Shown piece after piece: positions 16,704 through 25,261 of a DNA stretch of 41,839 nucleotides. Within the stretch, counting starts at the first letter, position 1. Each line of letters begins with the position of its first letter. Made by a program: the position numbers and the translations under genes. Origin of the DNA: an uncultured Lachnospiraceae bacterium (GTDB taxonomy: Bacteria > Bacillota > Clostridia > Lachnospirales > Lachnospiraceae); assembly GCA_947627245.1 (NCBI GenBank), contig CANQVH010000029.1, positions 1 to 41,839 of the forward strand, in the 5' to 3' direction. The notes under the pieces are model-generated. The model was not told where the DNA came from. It ran no database searches and saw only the letters and a list, made by a program, of their open reading frames with translations.

Positions 16704-16732
16704 ATCATAGTGTAATATCGCAGAAAAATCAA
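16704..16732 (-). promoter_or_regulatory. Promoter of glycerate kinase
   Basis: On the minus strand TTGATT (16732-16727) and TATGAT (16709-16704) are 17 bases apart, 55 bases before the start codon. Confidence 0.6.
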
Positions 16733-16869
16733 CGAAAAATGGTTACAAGCCAAAATGCAAAGCTGCTGTTTCCGGAAATTGCTGTCGGCTATAATACGCC
16801 GGGCATCATCAAGTATCCTTTCCGGCAGATGACAAAGCAAAACGAAAGGTGTCTCTGAGCAAAAACCGG

Positions 16870-16899
16870 GTGACAGATGATAGGGAGTTGTGCTAGAAT
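16870..16899 (+). promoter_or_regulatory. Promoter of the Gfo/Idh/MocA gene
   Basis: GTGACA (16870-16875), 18-base spacer and TAGAAT (16894-16899) with TG one base upstream (extended -10). It lies 33 bases before the start codon. The remaining divergent region 16733-16869 shows no gene. Confidence 0.6.
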
Positions 16900-16932
16900 C
16901 TTAAAATCAGAGAAAAGAAAGAAGGTGCTGCG

Positions 16933-18045
16933 ATGAGCAGGAAATTTCGAGTCGGAGTAGTCGGCGCGGGTGCGATCAGCGGGAGATACATCGGAACGAT
17001 TCAGAAAAAGTTTCCGGTGATGGAGATTGTCTCGATCTGTGCGACGCGTATGGAGAGCGCAATGCGCAGGGCGGAGGAGTTTGGGCTTGCGGCTTGCACG
17101 CTGGATGAGATGCTGGAAGATCCATCCATCGACATGATCCTGAACCTGACCCCGGTGGGAGCGCATTATGAGATCATCCGCAGGGCGCTGATGGCCGGAA
17201 AGCACGTCTACACGGAGAAGACGATGACGGACGATCCTGAGAAGGCAAAAGAATTGGCGGCGCTGGCGGAGGAGAAGCATCTGTATCTTGGCAGCGCGCC
17301 GGATACCTTCCTCGGGGCAGCGGTGCAGACGGCCCGTCAGGCCATTGACGCCGGGGAAATCGGCGAGGTCACGTCATTTGCATTGGCGGCCAACCGCAAC
17401 AACAACGCGCTGCTGAGCATGTTTTCTTTCCTCCGTATCCCGGGAGCGGGGATCTGCTATGACTATGCGGGCTACTATATTACCGCCCTTGTCAGCCTGC
17501 TGGGATCGGTGGAGCGGGTTGCGGCCGTGGTGCGCGCGCCTTATCCGACGCATGTGAACATCAATCCGCGGAGTCCGGAGTTCGGCAAGGAAATGGATAC
17601 GCCGAACGAGAGCGAAGTTTCGGCGGTGCTTCAACTGAAAAACGGAGTCGCGGGGACGTTCATGGTGAACGCGGACAATGTGATGGCCGATCAGGCATAT
17701 TTTGCGATTTACGGGACGAAAGGGATTCTCTATCTGACCGATCCGAACCAATTCGGCGGTGATGTGAAGATCCTGCGCGAGCCGGAGGATTTCCGAACGC
17801 CTGATGTACCGGAGATATTGCCGCCGGTGAACCCTTACGGTGACGAGAATCGCGGACTCGGTGCGGCAGATCTTGTGGATGCCGCCCTGAACGGGCGCGC
17901 GCCTCGCGCCTCGAAGGAGCTTGCCGTGCATGTGCTGGACGTGCTGCATGCCATGTTGGAGAGCGGAAAGAGCGGGGCGTTCGTGCAGGTGGAGTCCGCC
18001 TGCGAGCGGCCCAAGCCGTTGGCGGGAGAGGGATTTTGCGTTTAA
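16933..18045 (+). CDS. Gfo/Idh/MocA family oxidoreductase
   Basis: This 370-residue protein has an N-terminal Rossmann fold ('VGVVGAGAISGRYIGTIQ') that should bind NAD(P), and 'HVYTEKTMTDDPEKAKEL' with Glu95-Lys96 at the position of the family EKP motif; here Pro is replaced by Thr. The C-terminal sheet domain follows ('PGAGICYDYAGYYITALVSLLG'), where Asp and Tyr stand at places often used for catalysis. Such enzymes oxidise or reduce sugars, inositols and related alcohols. It is a single-gene unit with its own promoter, followed by a large palindrome. The substrate cannot be told. Confidence 0.9.
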   Translation: MSRKFRVGVVGAGAISGRYIGTIQKKFPVMEIVSICATRMESAMRRAEEFGLAACTLDEMLEDPSIDMILNLTPVGAHYEIIRRALMAGKHVYTEKTMTDDPEKAKELAALAEEKHLYLGSAPDTFLGAAVQTARQAIDAGEIGEVTSFALAANRNNNALLSMFSFLRIPGAGICYDYAGYYITALVSLLGSVERVAAVVRAPYPTHVNINPRSPEFGKEMDTPNESEVSAVLQLKNGVAGTFMVNADNVMADQAYFAIYGTKGILYLTDPNQFGGDVKILREPEDFRTPDVPEILPPVNPYGDENRGLGAADLVDAALNGRAPRASKELAVHVLDVLHAMLESGKSGAFVQVESACERPKPLAGEGFCV

Positions 18046-18055
18046 TTCGTAAAGT

Positions 18056-18131
18056 GCAACGAGCCAGAACACAGATGTTTGTGAGCAAGCTCCCACATCT
18101 GAGTTTGGCTCTGTCTGTCACGGCTCGTTGC
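18056..18131. repeat. Large nested palindrome after the Gfo/Idh gene
   Basis: GCAACGAGCC (18056-18065) pairs perfectly with GGCTCGTTGC (18122-18131). Inside, an arm near 18071-18086 pairs with one near 18089-18102 (CAGATG...ACATCTG, GTGAGC...GCTCCCAC). No T run follows on the plus strand. It may end the Gfo/Idh transcript or be a dispersed repeat. Confidence 0.6.
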
Positions 18132-18161
18132 TTTCGCGAAAAAAATAACCCCCGGGGAGGC

Positions 18162-18190
18162 TTGCGGGGCAAAAAGCCGTCCTGTATAAT
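18162..18190 (+). promoter_or_regulatory. Promoter of the cobalt-transport operon
   Basis: TTGCGG (18162-18167), 17-base spacer, perfect TATAAT (18185-18190), 83 bases before cbiM. Confidence 0.65.
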
Positions 18191-18200
18191 GTGCGTGAAA

Positions 18201-18246
18201 AGCAGAAACAGAAGACCGTTGATTTCTGCTTACAGTTGCGCAACTG
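18201..18246 (+). promoter_or_regulatory. Hairpin and 14-bp palindrome in the cbiM leader
   Basis: AGCAGAAA (18201-18208) pairs with TTTCTGCT (18223-18230), followed by the perfect palindrome CAGTTGCGCAACTG (18233-18246), all within the expected 5' untranslated region. I find no cobalamin aptamer here, so this is a candidate site for another kind of control. Confidence 0.45.
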
Positions 18247-18273
18247 GAAGGAAAAACAGGAGGAAAACACATT

Positions 18274-19272
18274 ATGCATATGGCGGATGCTTTGGTTGCG
18301 CCGGCGGTGGCAGGTACGATGTATGTCTGCTCCGCGGCGGCGGCAGCCTATTCGATAAAAAAAGTACGATTGGAAACAGATACAAAAAAAGTCCCGTTGA
18401 TGGGGGTTATGGGCGCATTCGTATTCGCGACGCAGATGATTAATTTCACGATTCCGGGGACGGGATCGAGCGGACATCTCTGCGGGGGTATGCTGCTGTC
18501 GGCGCTTCTTGGGCCTTACGCGGGATTCCTGACGATGATCGGAGTGCTGCTGATCCAGTGCCTGCTCTTCGCGGACGGCGGATTGCTGGCGCTCGGCTGT
18601 AACATCTGGAACATGGCGTTTTACGGCTGTTTCATCGGCGCGTTGCTGATCTGGAAGCCGATGATGAAGAAGGGCATGTCGAGGGCAAAGATCATTGCAG
18701 CGTCGATTCTCGGCTGTGTGCTGACGCTACAGCTCGGCGCGTTCTCCGTTACGCTTGAGACGATGGCTTCCGGAGTCACGGAGCTTCCGTTCACCGCATT
18801 TGTGGCGACGATGCAGCCGATTCATCTGGCGATCGGTTTTGTGGAGGGCCTGATCACTGCGGCGGTGCTCGTGTTCGTGTACGAGGCGAGGCCGGAGCTG
18901 TTGTTCGGCGCTTCTCGGGCGGAGCAGAAGGAAGGCAGATTTTCCTTTAAAAAGACGCTTGCGATCCTTGCGATTGCGGCTGCGCTGATCGGTGGTCTGT
19001 TGTCGCTCGCGGCGTCGTCCTTCCCGGACGGATTGGAATGGTCGATTGAGCGCATTACCGGCTCCACGGAGCTGGAGGCGGCAGGCGGCGTTTATCAGGC
19101 GGCGGGTTCCGTGCAGGAATTTACTTCTCTGCTTCCGGACTACGCATTTAAGGGCTCGGAGTCGGCGCTCGGGACGACGTTTTCCGGCATCGTCGGATGT
19201 CTGGTCGTCGTGGCGCTTTGCGTCGGGGTATGTTACCTGTTCAAATTCTTCAGAAAGAAAAAGACGGCATGA
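18274..19272 (+). CDS. cbiM: Cobalt ECF transporter substrate-binding membrane protein CbiM, fused to a CbiN-like tail
   Basis: CbiM is the membrane component that binds Co2+ in the energy-coupling-factor cobalt importer. The N-terminus Met-His-Met-Ala-Asp gives the free amine and His2 that hold the metal in this family. Residues 1-215 form the CbiM domain with hydrophobic helices and the conserved 'PGTGSSGHLCGGMLL' His-containing loop. Residues about 225-325 add two more helices around a soluble segment ('SFPDGLEWSIERITG'), matching the separate CbiN subunit of other bacteria; a fusion explains why no cbiN gene is seen. GGAGG precedes the ATG, and cbiQ overlaps by four bases. Confidence 0.93.
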   Translation: MHMADALVAPAVAGTMYVCSAAAAAYSIKKVRLETDTKKVPLMGVMGAFVFATQMINFTIPGTGSSGHLCGGMLLSALLGPYAGFLTMIGVLLIQCLLFADGGLLALGCNIWNMAFYGCFIGALLIWKPMMKKGMSRAKIIAASILGCVLTLQLGAFSVTLETMASGVTELPFTAFVATMQPIHLAIGFVEGLITAAVLVFVYEARPELLFGASRAEQKEGRFSFKKTLAILAIAAALIGGLLSLAASSFPDGLEWSIERITGSTELEAAGGVYQAAGSVQEFTSLLPDYAFKGSESALGTTFSGIVGCLVVVALCVGVCYLFKFFRKKKTA

Positions 19273-20081
19273 GTAAAATCGGAAACGCGATCCATGAGAT
19301 TCATCAAATGGATACCTTAGCCGCAAAAGACCAGTGGGTGAACCGGATTCACCCGCTGGTTAAATTTGTTTTGACGGTCGGCTATATTATGACGGTGGTA
19401 TCCTTTCACAAATATGACGTGATCGGACTGGCGGGAATGGTAGTCTACCCGGTCGCGCTTTTTATGTTGTCGGAACTGTCTTTTTGGGACAGCATCAGGC
19501 GTCTGCGTCTGGTGTTGCCCCTTGTGTGTTTTGTGGGAATCCTGAATCCTTTTTTTGATAAAAATATTGTGTCGATAGCGGGTGTGCAGGTAAGCGCCGG
19601 TGTCCTGTCCATGTTCACATTGATTATGAAGGGTGTATTCAGTGTGTTGGCCTCATATCTGCTGATTGCTACGACTTCGGTTGAGAAGCTTTGTTATGCG
19701 TTTCGGCTGCTGCATATCCCGAAAGCGATGGTGACACAGTTTATGCTGACTTATCGTTATATCACGGTTCTGCTCGGCGAGGTGAACCGGATCACACAGG
19801 CCTATTCGCTGCGCGCGCCGAATCAGAAGGGTGTGCATTTCAAGGTGTGGGGTTCTCTGGCCGGACAATTGCTTTTGCGCAGCATGGACCGGGCGGAGGA
19901 CGTGTACGAGAGTATGCTTCTGCGCGGTTATCAGGGGGATTATCGATACATGCAGGAGCGGATTGCCATGCGATGGCAGGATGTGGTATATTTGGTAGTG
20001 TGGGCAGGGGTGTTCGCGCTGTTCCGGCTGTGCCCGGTGATGCTGGTGGTCGGAAGCCTCGTAGGCGGAGCAATTCACTAA
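19269..20081 (+). CDS. cbiQ: Cobalt ECF transporter T component CbiQ
   Basis: CbiQ couples ATP hydrolysis by CbiO to cobalt movement through CbiM. The 270-residue protein begins MSKIGNAIHEI and has helices at about residues 30-65, 80-105 and 110-145. The coupling motifs follow in the C-terminal half ('SLRAPNQKGVHFKVWGSLAGQLLLRSMDRAEDVYESMLLRGYQG' region), including the two Ala/Gly-Arg-type contact helices for the ATPase; the last helix is near 240-268. The ATG at 19269 overlaps the cbiM stop (ATGA), and cbiO starts 48 bases after its stop. Confidence 0.93.
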   Translation: MSKIGNAIHEIHQMDTLAAKDQWVNRIHPLVKFVLTVGYIMTVVSFHKYDVIGLAGMVVYPVALFMLSELSFWDSIRRLRLVLPLVCFVGILNPFFDKNIVSIAGVQVSAGVLSMFTLIMKGVFSVLASYLLIATTSVEKLCYAFRLLHIPKAMVTQFMLTYRYITVLLGEVNRITQAYSLRAPNQKGVHFKVWGSLAGQLLLRSMDRAEDVYESMLLRGYQGDYRYMQERIAMRWQDVVYLVVWAGVFALFRLCPVMLVVGSLVGGAIH

Positions 20082-20129
20082 ACACGAATAGAGTATAGCC
20101 GTTGAGGGGCGGCAGAACGGAGAATCAGT

Positions 20130-20873
20130 ATGAGTCATATACACATAGACGTAGAAAATGTAAATTTTGCATACGAGAACGGCAAAACGATCCTGACGGA
20201 CGTCTCCTTTCACGCATCAGAGAATGATTCCATCGGTCTGATCGGGGCGAACGGCGTAGGTAAATCCACTTTGCTGAAACTGCTGGTGGGTCTGAACTTG
20301 AACTACGAGGGTTCGATCCGTGTGATGGACATCCCGGTGGAAAAGCAGACGCTTCCGCAGGTGCGTTCCCGAATCGGCTATGTGTTTCAGGACTCGGACA
20401 GCCAGCTTTTCATGACGACGGCGTACGAGGACATTGCCTTTGCGCCCAGAAACTACGGTCTGCCGGAGGATGAGGTGAAGAAGCGTGTGGAGCAGGCGTT
20501 GCAGATGACAGGGATTGAGTATCTGAAGGACAAGCAGATCTACAAGATGTCCGGGGGAGAGAAGAAGCTGGTATCGATCGCGACGATCCTGTCCATGACG
20601 CCGGATATTATCCTGATGGACGAGCCATCGATCGCGCTCGACCCGCGCAACCGAAGGAACCTGATCCGCATTCTGAATTCCTTTGAGCATCTGAAGATCA
20701 TCGCGTCTCATGATCTGGACATGATCCTCGATACCTGCGCGCGTACGATCCTTATGGCGGACGGGAAGATCATCCGCGACGGAGAGACGAAGGAAATACT
20801 CTTGGATCGGAAATTGCTGGAGGAGAACGGGCTGGAGCTGCCGCTCTGTATGCAGGGGGTTGCGGATACATGA
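20130..20873 (+). CDS. cbiO: Cobalt ECF transporter ATPase CbiO
   Basis: CbiO supplies energy for the CbiMQO importer as a homodimer on the inner face of the membrane. The 247-residue protein has P-loop 'GANGVGKST' near residues 40-48, Q loop 'VFQDSDSQLF' (the extended ECF-type Q loop), signature 'MSGGEKK' near 137, Walker B 'IILMDEPSIALDP' and H loop 'ASHDLDM'. All are intact. Its stop overlaps the start of the UvrA-like gene (ATGA at 20870-20873), so translation of a DNA-binding-type ATPase is coupled to cobalt transport. Confidence 0.95.
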   Translation: MSHIHIDVENVNFAYENGKTILTDVSFHASENDSIGLIGANGVGKSTLLKLLVGLNLNYEGSIRVMDIPVEKQTLPQVRSRIGYVFQDSDSQLFMTTAYEDIAFAPRNYGLPEDEVKKRVEQALQMTGIEYLKDKQIYKMSGGEKKLVSIATILSMTPDIILMDEPSIALDPRNRRNLIRILNSFEHLKIIASHDLDMILDTCARTILMADGKIIRDGETKEILLDRKLLEENGLELPLCMQGVADT

Positions 20874-23377
20874 ATGAAAAGAAGATTCCCGCGCATATCG
20901 AGGTGCGCGGAGCAAGAGTTCACAACTTGAAAAATATCGATGTGGACATCCCGCTGAATCAGGTGGTCGGGATTGCAGGGGTGTCCGGCTCTGGGAAGTC
21001 GTCGCTCGCGCTGGGTGTTCTGTATGCGGAGGGTTCCAGACGCTATTTGGAATCGCTTTCCACGTACACGAGACGGCGGATGACGCAGGCCGAGAAAGCG
21101 CAGGTCGACGAGGTGCTGTATGTCCCGGCGTCGCTGGCTCTGCGGCAAAGGCCGGGCGTGCCGGGGATCCGCAGCACGTTCGGGACAGGAACAGAGCTTC
21201 TGAACAGCCTGCGGCTGATGTATTCGCGGCTCGGTTCGCACCGCTGTCCGAACGGACATTACGTGCCGCCCTCGATGAACGTGGCGGCGGAGCGGGAGCT
21301 GATCTGCCCGGAGTGCGGGGAACATTTCTACGGGCCGGGCGCGGAGGATCTGGCATTTAATTCCACGGGCGCCTGCCGCTGCTGCGACGGGACCGGGACG
21401 GTCCGCACGGTGGACGAGTCCACGCTGGTGCCGGATGATTCGCTCACGATCGACGAGGGCGCCGTTGCGCCGTGGCAGACGCTGATGTGGTCGCTGATGA
21501 AGGATATCGCCCGCGATCATCTGGGCGTTCGGACAGATGTGCCGTTTCGGGATCTGACCGAGCGGGAGAAGGAGGCGGTGTTCCACGGAGAAGCGAAAAA
21601 ATATCATTTGCTTTATCACAATGAGAAAACGAACACGGCCGGGGAAATGGATTTCACTTATTACAATGCGATTTACACGGTCGAAAACGCGCTCTCTCAT
21701 GTAAAGGATGAGAAGGGCATGAAGCGCGTGGAGAAATTTCTGAAGATCGGGCCTTGCCCCGAGTGCGGCGGCAGCAGGCTTTCGGACGCGGCGCGCGCGC
21801 CGAGGCTGCGCGGGATCTCCCTTGCGGACGCCTGCCGGATGACGCTTGCGGATCTGATCGATTGGGTGGACGGGGTACCCGGATCGCTTCCGGAGGAGAT
21901 GCGTCCGATGGCGATAAGCATCTGTGAGTCTTTCCAACACGCGGCGAAGCGGCTCATGGATCTGGGGCTTTCCTATCTGACGCTCGATCGCGAGGCTTCG
22001 ACGCTTTCCACCGGGGAGCGCCAGCGGATGCAGCTCGCCCGCGCGGTGCGCAATCGGACGACCGGCGTTCTCTACGTGCTGGACGAGCCGTCCATCGGGC
22101 TTCACCCCGCGAACCTTGAGGGTGTGACAGGGGTGATGGACGATCTGGTTGCCGACGGGAATTCGATCATTCTGGTGGATCATGATACGAGCATTCTCTC
22201 CCGCGCCGACTGGCTGATCGAGCTGGGGCCGGAGGCCGGAGCGGGCGGCGGTACGGTCATTGCCGAGGGGACGATTCCGGAAATCGAGCGAAATCCGGCC
22301 TCCCGCATCGGTGGATTTTTGTCCGGCGCGGATGGGATCGATATGCGAAGGAGCATAGCGCCCGGCGAGCTGTTTTCGCTCGGCGCCCTTCACTTGTCTA
22401 CGTCGCAGATCCACACGGTGCAGCCGCTTGAAGCGGATTTCCCGAAAGGACGGATGATTTGTGTCACCGGAGTGTCCGGTTCGGGAAAAACGACGATGAT
22501 TCTGGAAAGTCTGGTTCCGGCGTTGGACGCGCTGACAAAGGGCGAAAAACTGCCTGAGCATGTGAAAGAAATCACGGCCGAGGGCATTCATCATGTGAAG
22601 CTGATCGACGCTACGCCGATCGGCATCAATGTCCGCTCCACGGTTGCGACCTATGCCGATATCCACGACGAGCTGCGCAAGATCTACGCGCGGACCGCAG
22701 ACGCGAAGAACAGAGGATACAAGGCGGGCGATTTTTCCTACAACACGGGAAAGCTGCGTTGCCCGCTCTGTGACGGCACGGGTTCGATCAGCTTGGATGT
22801 ACAGTTCCTGCCGGATGTGGATATTCCATGCCCGGACTGCCGCGGCTCGCGATACGCAAAGGACGCGTATCTGGTGAGGCGCGTTCCGAAGATGCCGGAA
22901 AGACGTGCGGACGGTTATTCCCTTCCGGAGTTGATGGATATGAGCATCGATGAAGCGCTCGTTGTCTGCGCCGATCTTCCGAATGTACAGCGGAAGCTTC
23001 AGGTACTTCATGATCTCGGGCTGGGCTATCTTACGCTCGGCGAGGAGACGCCGAGCCTGTCCGGAGGCGAAGCGCAGCGGCTGAAGCTTGCCAGCGAGAT
23101 GGGCAGAGGGCAGGAGGATTCTGTGTTTGTGTTCGATGAACCGACGATCGGGCTGCATCCGCTGGACGTGCGGACGCTTCTGGGCGTGTTCCGCCATCTG
23201 ACCGACAACGGGGCGACGGTGATCGTGATCGAGCACGATCTCGATGTGATCCGCAATTCGGATTATTGCATTGACATGGGACCGGGCGGCGGCGTTCACG
23301 GCGGCCGGATCGTGGCATGCGGGACGCCGGAGGAGATCCGGGCAAACCGGGAAAGCATTACCGGGCGATATCTCTGA
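20870..23377 (+). CDS. UvrA paralogue (UvrA2-like ABC ATPase)
   Basis: UvrA recognises damaged DNA; shorter paralogues lack the UvrB-binding region and are linked to drug tolerance in some hosts. This 835-residue protein, shorter than the usual 940 or so, keeps both ATP sites: P-loops 'GVSGSGKSS' near residue 38 and 'GVSGSGKTT' near 534, signatures 'LSTGERQRMQLARAV' near 379 and 'LSGGEAQRLKLASEM' near 729, and Walker B 'VLDEPSIGLHP' and 'VFDEPTIGLHP'. Zinc-type motifs CPEC/CRCC near 146-175 and CPLC...CPDC near 634-658 are present. The first signature has Thr instead of Gly. It is coupled to cbiO. Its role there is unknown. Confidence 0.9.
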   Translation: MNEKKIPAHIEVRGARVHNLKNIDVDIPLNQVVGIAGVSGSGKSSLALGVLYAEGSRRYLESLSTYTRRRMTQAEKAQVDEVLYVPASLALRQRPGVPGIRSTFGTGTELLNSLRLMYSRLGSHRCPNGHYVPPSMNVAAERELICPECGEHFYGPGAEDLAFNSTGACRCCDGTGTVRTVDESTLVPDDSLTIDEGAVAPWQTLMWSLMKDIARDHLGVRTDVPFRDLTEREKEAVFHGEAKKYHLLYHNEKTNTAGEMDFTYYNAIYTVENALSHVKDEKGMKRVEKFLKIGPCPECGGSRLSDAARAPRLRGISLADACRMTLADLIDWVDGVPGSLPEEMRPMAISICESFQHAAKRLMDLGLSYLTLDREASTLSTGERQRMQLARAVRNRTTGVLYVLDEPSIGLHPANLEGVTGVMDDLVADGNSIILVDHDTSILSRADWLIELGPEAGAGGGTVIAEGTIPEIERNPASRIGGFLSGADGIDMRRSIAPGELFSLGALHLSTSQIHTVQPLEADFPKGRMICVTGVSGSGKTTMILESLVPALDALTKGEKLPEHVKEITAEGIHHVKLIDATPIGINVRSTVATYADIHDELRKIYARTADAKNRGYKAGDFSYNTGKLRCPLCDGTGSISLDVQFLPDVDIPCPDCRGSRYAKDAYLVRRVPKMPERRADGYSLPELMDMSIDEALVVCADLPNVQRKLQVLHDLGLGYLTLGEETPSLSGGEAQRLKLASEMGRGQEDSVFVFDEPTIGLHPLDVRTLLGVFRHLTDNGATVIVIEHDLDVIRNSDYCIDMGPGGGVHGGRIVACGTPEEIRANRESITGRYL

Positions 23378-23407
23378 AAATAAAAACATAGAAAGGAGAG
23401 CAGGAAC

Positions 23408-24523
23408 ATGTCGATTGATTTAAAACAGATGCCGAAGCTTGGCTTCGGGATGATGCGCCTCCCGCAGAAGGACGGGAGTACAGACCGGGAGGAGGTCTGC
23501 CGCATGGTAGACGCGTACATAGCGGCCGGTTTCAATTATTTTGACACGGCTTATGTCTACGGACAGTCGGAGCTGGATGTGAGGGAGACGATTGTGAAGC
23601 GCTATCCGCGTGAGTCCTTCTATCTGGCGACGAAGCTGCCTGCGTGGAGTCTGAAAAACGCGGACGATCGGGATCGCATCTTTGAGGAGCAGATGGAGCG
23701 TACCGGAGCCGGATATTTTGACTTTTACCTGTTGCACTCGCTCGAAGACGGCTCGAATTACGACACATATGAGAAGTATGACTGCTTCGGCTGGGCGATG
23801 CAGAAGAAGGCGGAGGGGAAGATCCGGCATCTCGGATTTTCTTACCACGGCAGTCCGGAGCTTTTGGAAAAGGTGCTGGACAAACATCCGGAAACCGAGT
23901 TTGTGCAGATTCAGTTGAATTATGCGGACTGGAACAATCCCGTGGTGCGCTCCGGAGAGCTGTATGAGATTCTGCACAGGAGAAATGTGCCGATGATTAT
24001 CATGGAGCCGGTGAAGGGCGGGACGCTCGCGAATCTGGTTCCGGAGCTTCAGGAGAAATTCCGCGCGGTTCGGCCGGAGGCTTCGAACGCTTCGTGGGCT
24101 CTGCGCTTTGTGGGATCTCTGCCGGGCGTCATGACCATTCTTTCCGGCATGACACATGAGGATCAGATGCAGGACAACATCCGAACCTTCACGGATTTCG
24201 AGCCGCTCAGCGAGGACGAGAAGAAGGTCGTCGGAGAGGTCCGGGAGATCATGCTGAACACGCCGCTGATCGGCTGTACCTCCTGCAGATACTGTTGCGA
24301 CGGCTGTCCGCAGGGGATCAGCATTCCCGACGTTTTCCGCGCGGTGAATACCATGCGCCTGTATCACGATGAGTTCCGTCCGAAGAATTTCTACAACGGT
24401 CTCGTGGCGCGCAGCGCAAGGGCTTCGGACTGCATCGCGTGCGGTCAGTGCGAGAGCGTGTGTCCGCAGCATCTCCCGGTCATTGAGCTGTTGAAGGAGG
24501 CGTCCGGACTGCTGGACGGATAA
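23408..24523 (+). CDS. Aldo/keto reductase with ferredoxin-type C-terminus
   Basis: The 371-residue protein combines an aldo/keto reductase barrel with two [4Fe-4S] motifs at the end ('CTSCRYCCDGCPQG' and 'CIACGQCESVCPQHLP'). The catalytic tetrad is complete: Asp46, Tyr51, Lys76 and His110 in 'YFDTAYVYGQ', 'LATKLPAW' and 'FYLLHS'. Such enzymes reduce carbonyls with NAD(P)H and may pass electrons through the clusters. AAGGAG precedes ATG 23408, and the gene sits 30 bases after the UvrA-like gene and 7 bases before cbiL. A role in cobalt or corrin chemistry is suggested only by position. Confidence 0.9.
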   Translation: MSIDLKQMPKLGFGMMRLPQKDGSTDREEVCRMVDAYIAAGFNYFDTAYVYGQSELDVRETIVKRYPRESFYLATKLPAWSLKNADDRDRIFEEQMERTGAGYFDFYLLHSLEDGSNYDTYEKYDCFGWAMQKKAEGKIRHLGFSYHGSPELLEKVLDKHPETEFVQIQLNYADWNNPVVRSGELYEILHRRNVPMIIMEPVKGGTLANLVPELQEKFRAVRPEASNASWALRFVGSLPGVMTILSGMTHEDQMQDNIRTFTDFEPLSEDEKKVVGEVREIMLNTPLIGCTSCRYCCDGCPQGISIPDVFRAVNTMRLYHDEFRPKNFYNGLVARSARASDCIACGQCESVCPQHLPVIELLKEASGLLDG

Positions 24524-24530
24524 TCAATAG

Positions 24531-25232
24531 ATGAACGGAAAATTGTACGGAGTAGGCGTCGGGCCGGGGGATCCGGAGCTGATGACGATAAAGGCGGCGC
24601 GAATCATCAGGGAGGCGGACGTGATCGCGGTGCCGGGCCGGAAGAAAGAGGATACGACGGCGTACCGGATCGCGGCGCAGGCAGTTCCGGAGATCAGACA
24701 AAAGCGTTGCCTTGAGATCGACTGGCCGATGACAAAGGACAGAGAGATTCTCGAAGAGGGTTACGCCCGCGCGGCCCGACAGGTACAGGAATGCCTTGCC
24801 GCGGGACAGATCGTGGCGTTTCTTACACTCGGAGATCCGACCGTATACTCGACGTATCTTTACCTGCACAGGCAGATTGTCGAAATGGGCGGCGAGGCGG
24901 AAATCGTAAGCGGCGTTCCGTCCTTCTGCGCTGCTGCCGCGCGGATGAACATAGGGCTTGTGGAGAAGGATGAACCTCTGCATGTGGTTCCGGCCTCGTA
25001 CCAGATCGAGGAGGCCCTGCGCCTGCCGGGGACGAAGGTGCTGATGAAGGCCGGCAGCAGGATCGGGGCGGTAAAGGAACAGCTTCTGCGCACATACGTG
25101 GATGTCGTCATGGTGGAAAATTGCGGGATGGAGAATGAGCGGTGTTTTCGTAACGCGCAGGACATCCCGGAGGACGCGGGGTATTATTCCCTGATGATCG
25201 TCAAAGAAAAACGGAGATATCCGGATAGTTGA
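24531..25232 (+). CDS. cbiL: Cobalt-factor II C20-methyltransferase CbiL
   Basis: CbiL adds the C20 methyl group, taken from S-adenosylmethionine, to cobalt-factor II, the first step after cobalt insertion in the anaerobic pathway. The 233-residue protein has the SAM-binding GVGVGPGDPELMTIKA start, 'FLTLGDPTVYSTY' and 'IVSGVPSFCAAAARM', the diagnostic loops of precorrin methyltransferases, with the CbiL-type 'AVPGRKKE' after the second strand. It lies outside the riboswitch-controlled block and would be transcribed with the cobalt transporter. Its ribosome site is weak. Confidence 0.93.
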   Translation: MNGKLYGVGVGPGDPELMTIKAARIIREADVIAVPGRKKEDTTAYRIAAQAVPEIRQKRCLEIDWPMTKDREILEEGYARAARQVQECLAAGQIVAFLTLGDPTVYSTYLYLHRQIVEMGGEAEIVSGVPSFCAAAARMNIGLVEKDEPLHVVPASYQIEEALRLPGTKVLMKAGSRIGAVKEQLLRTYVDVVMVENCGMENERCFRNAQDIPEDAGYYSLMIVKEKRRYPDS

Positions 25233-25261
25233 TTGTTGAAAATGTCCGCGGGGAAACAGAT

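Noticed and set aside
18160..18273. A cobalamin riboswitch before cbiM
   Set aside because: None of the B12-box sequences seen in the other two leaders is present.
20708..23389. Long open frame on the minus strand opposite the UvrA-like gene
   Set aside because: It is the shadow of a GC-rich gene. Its product is rich in Arg and His without domains, and it has no ribosome site.
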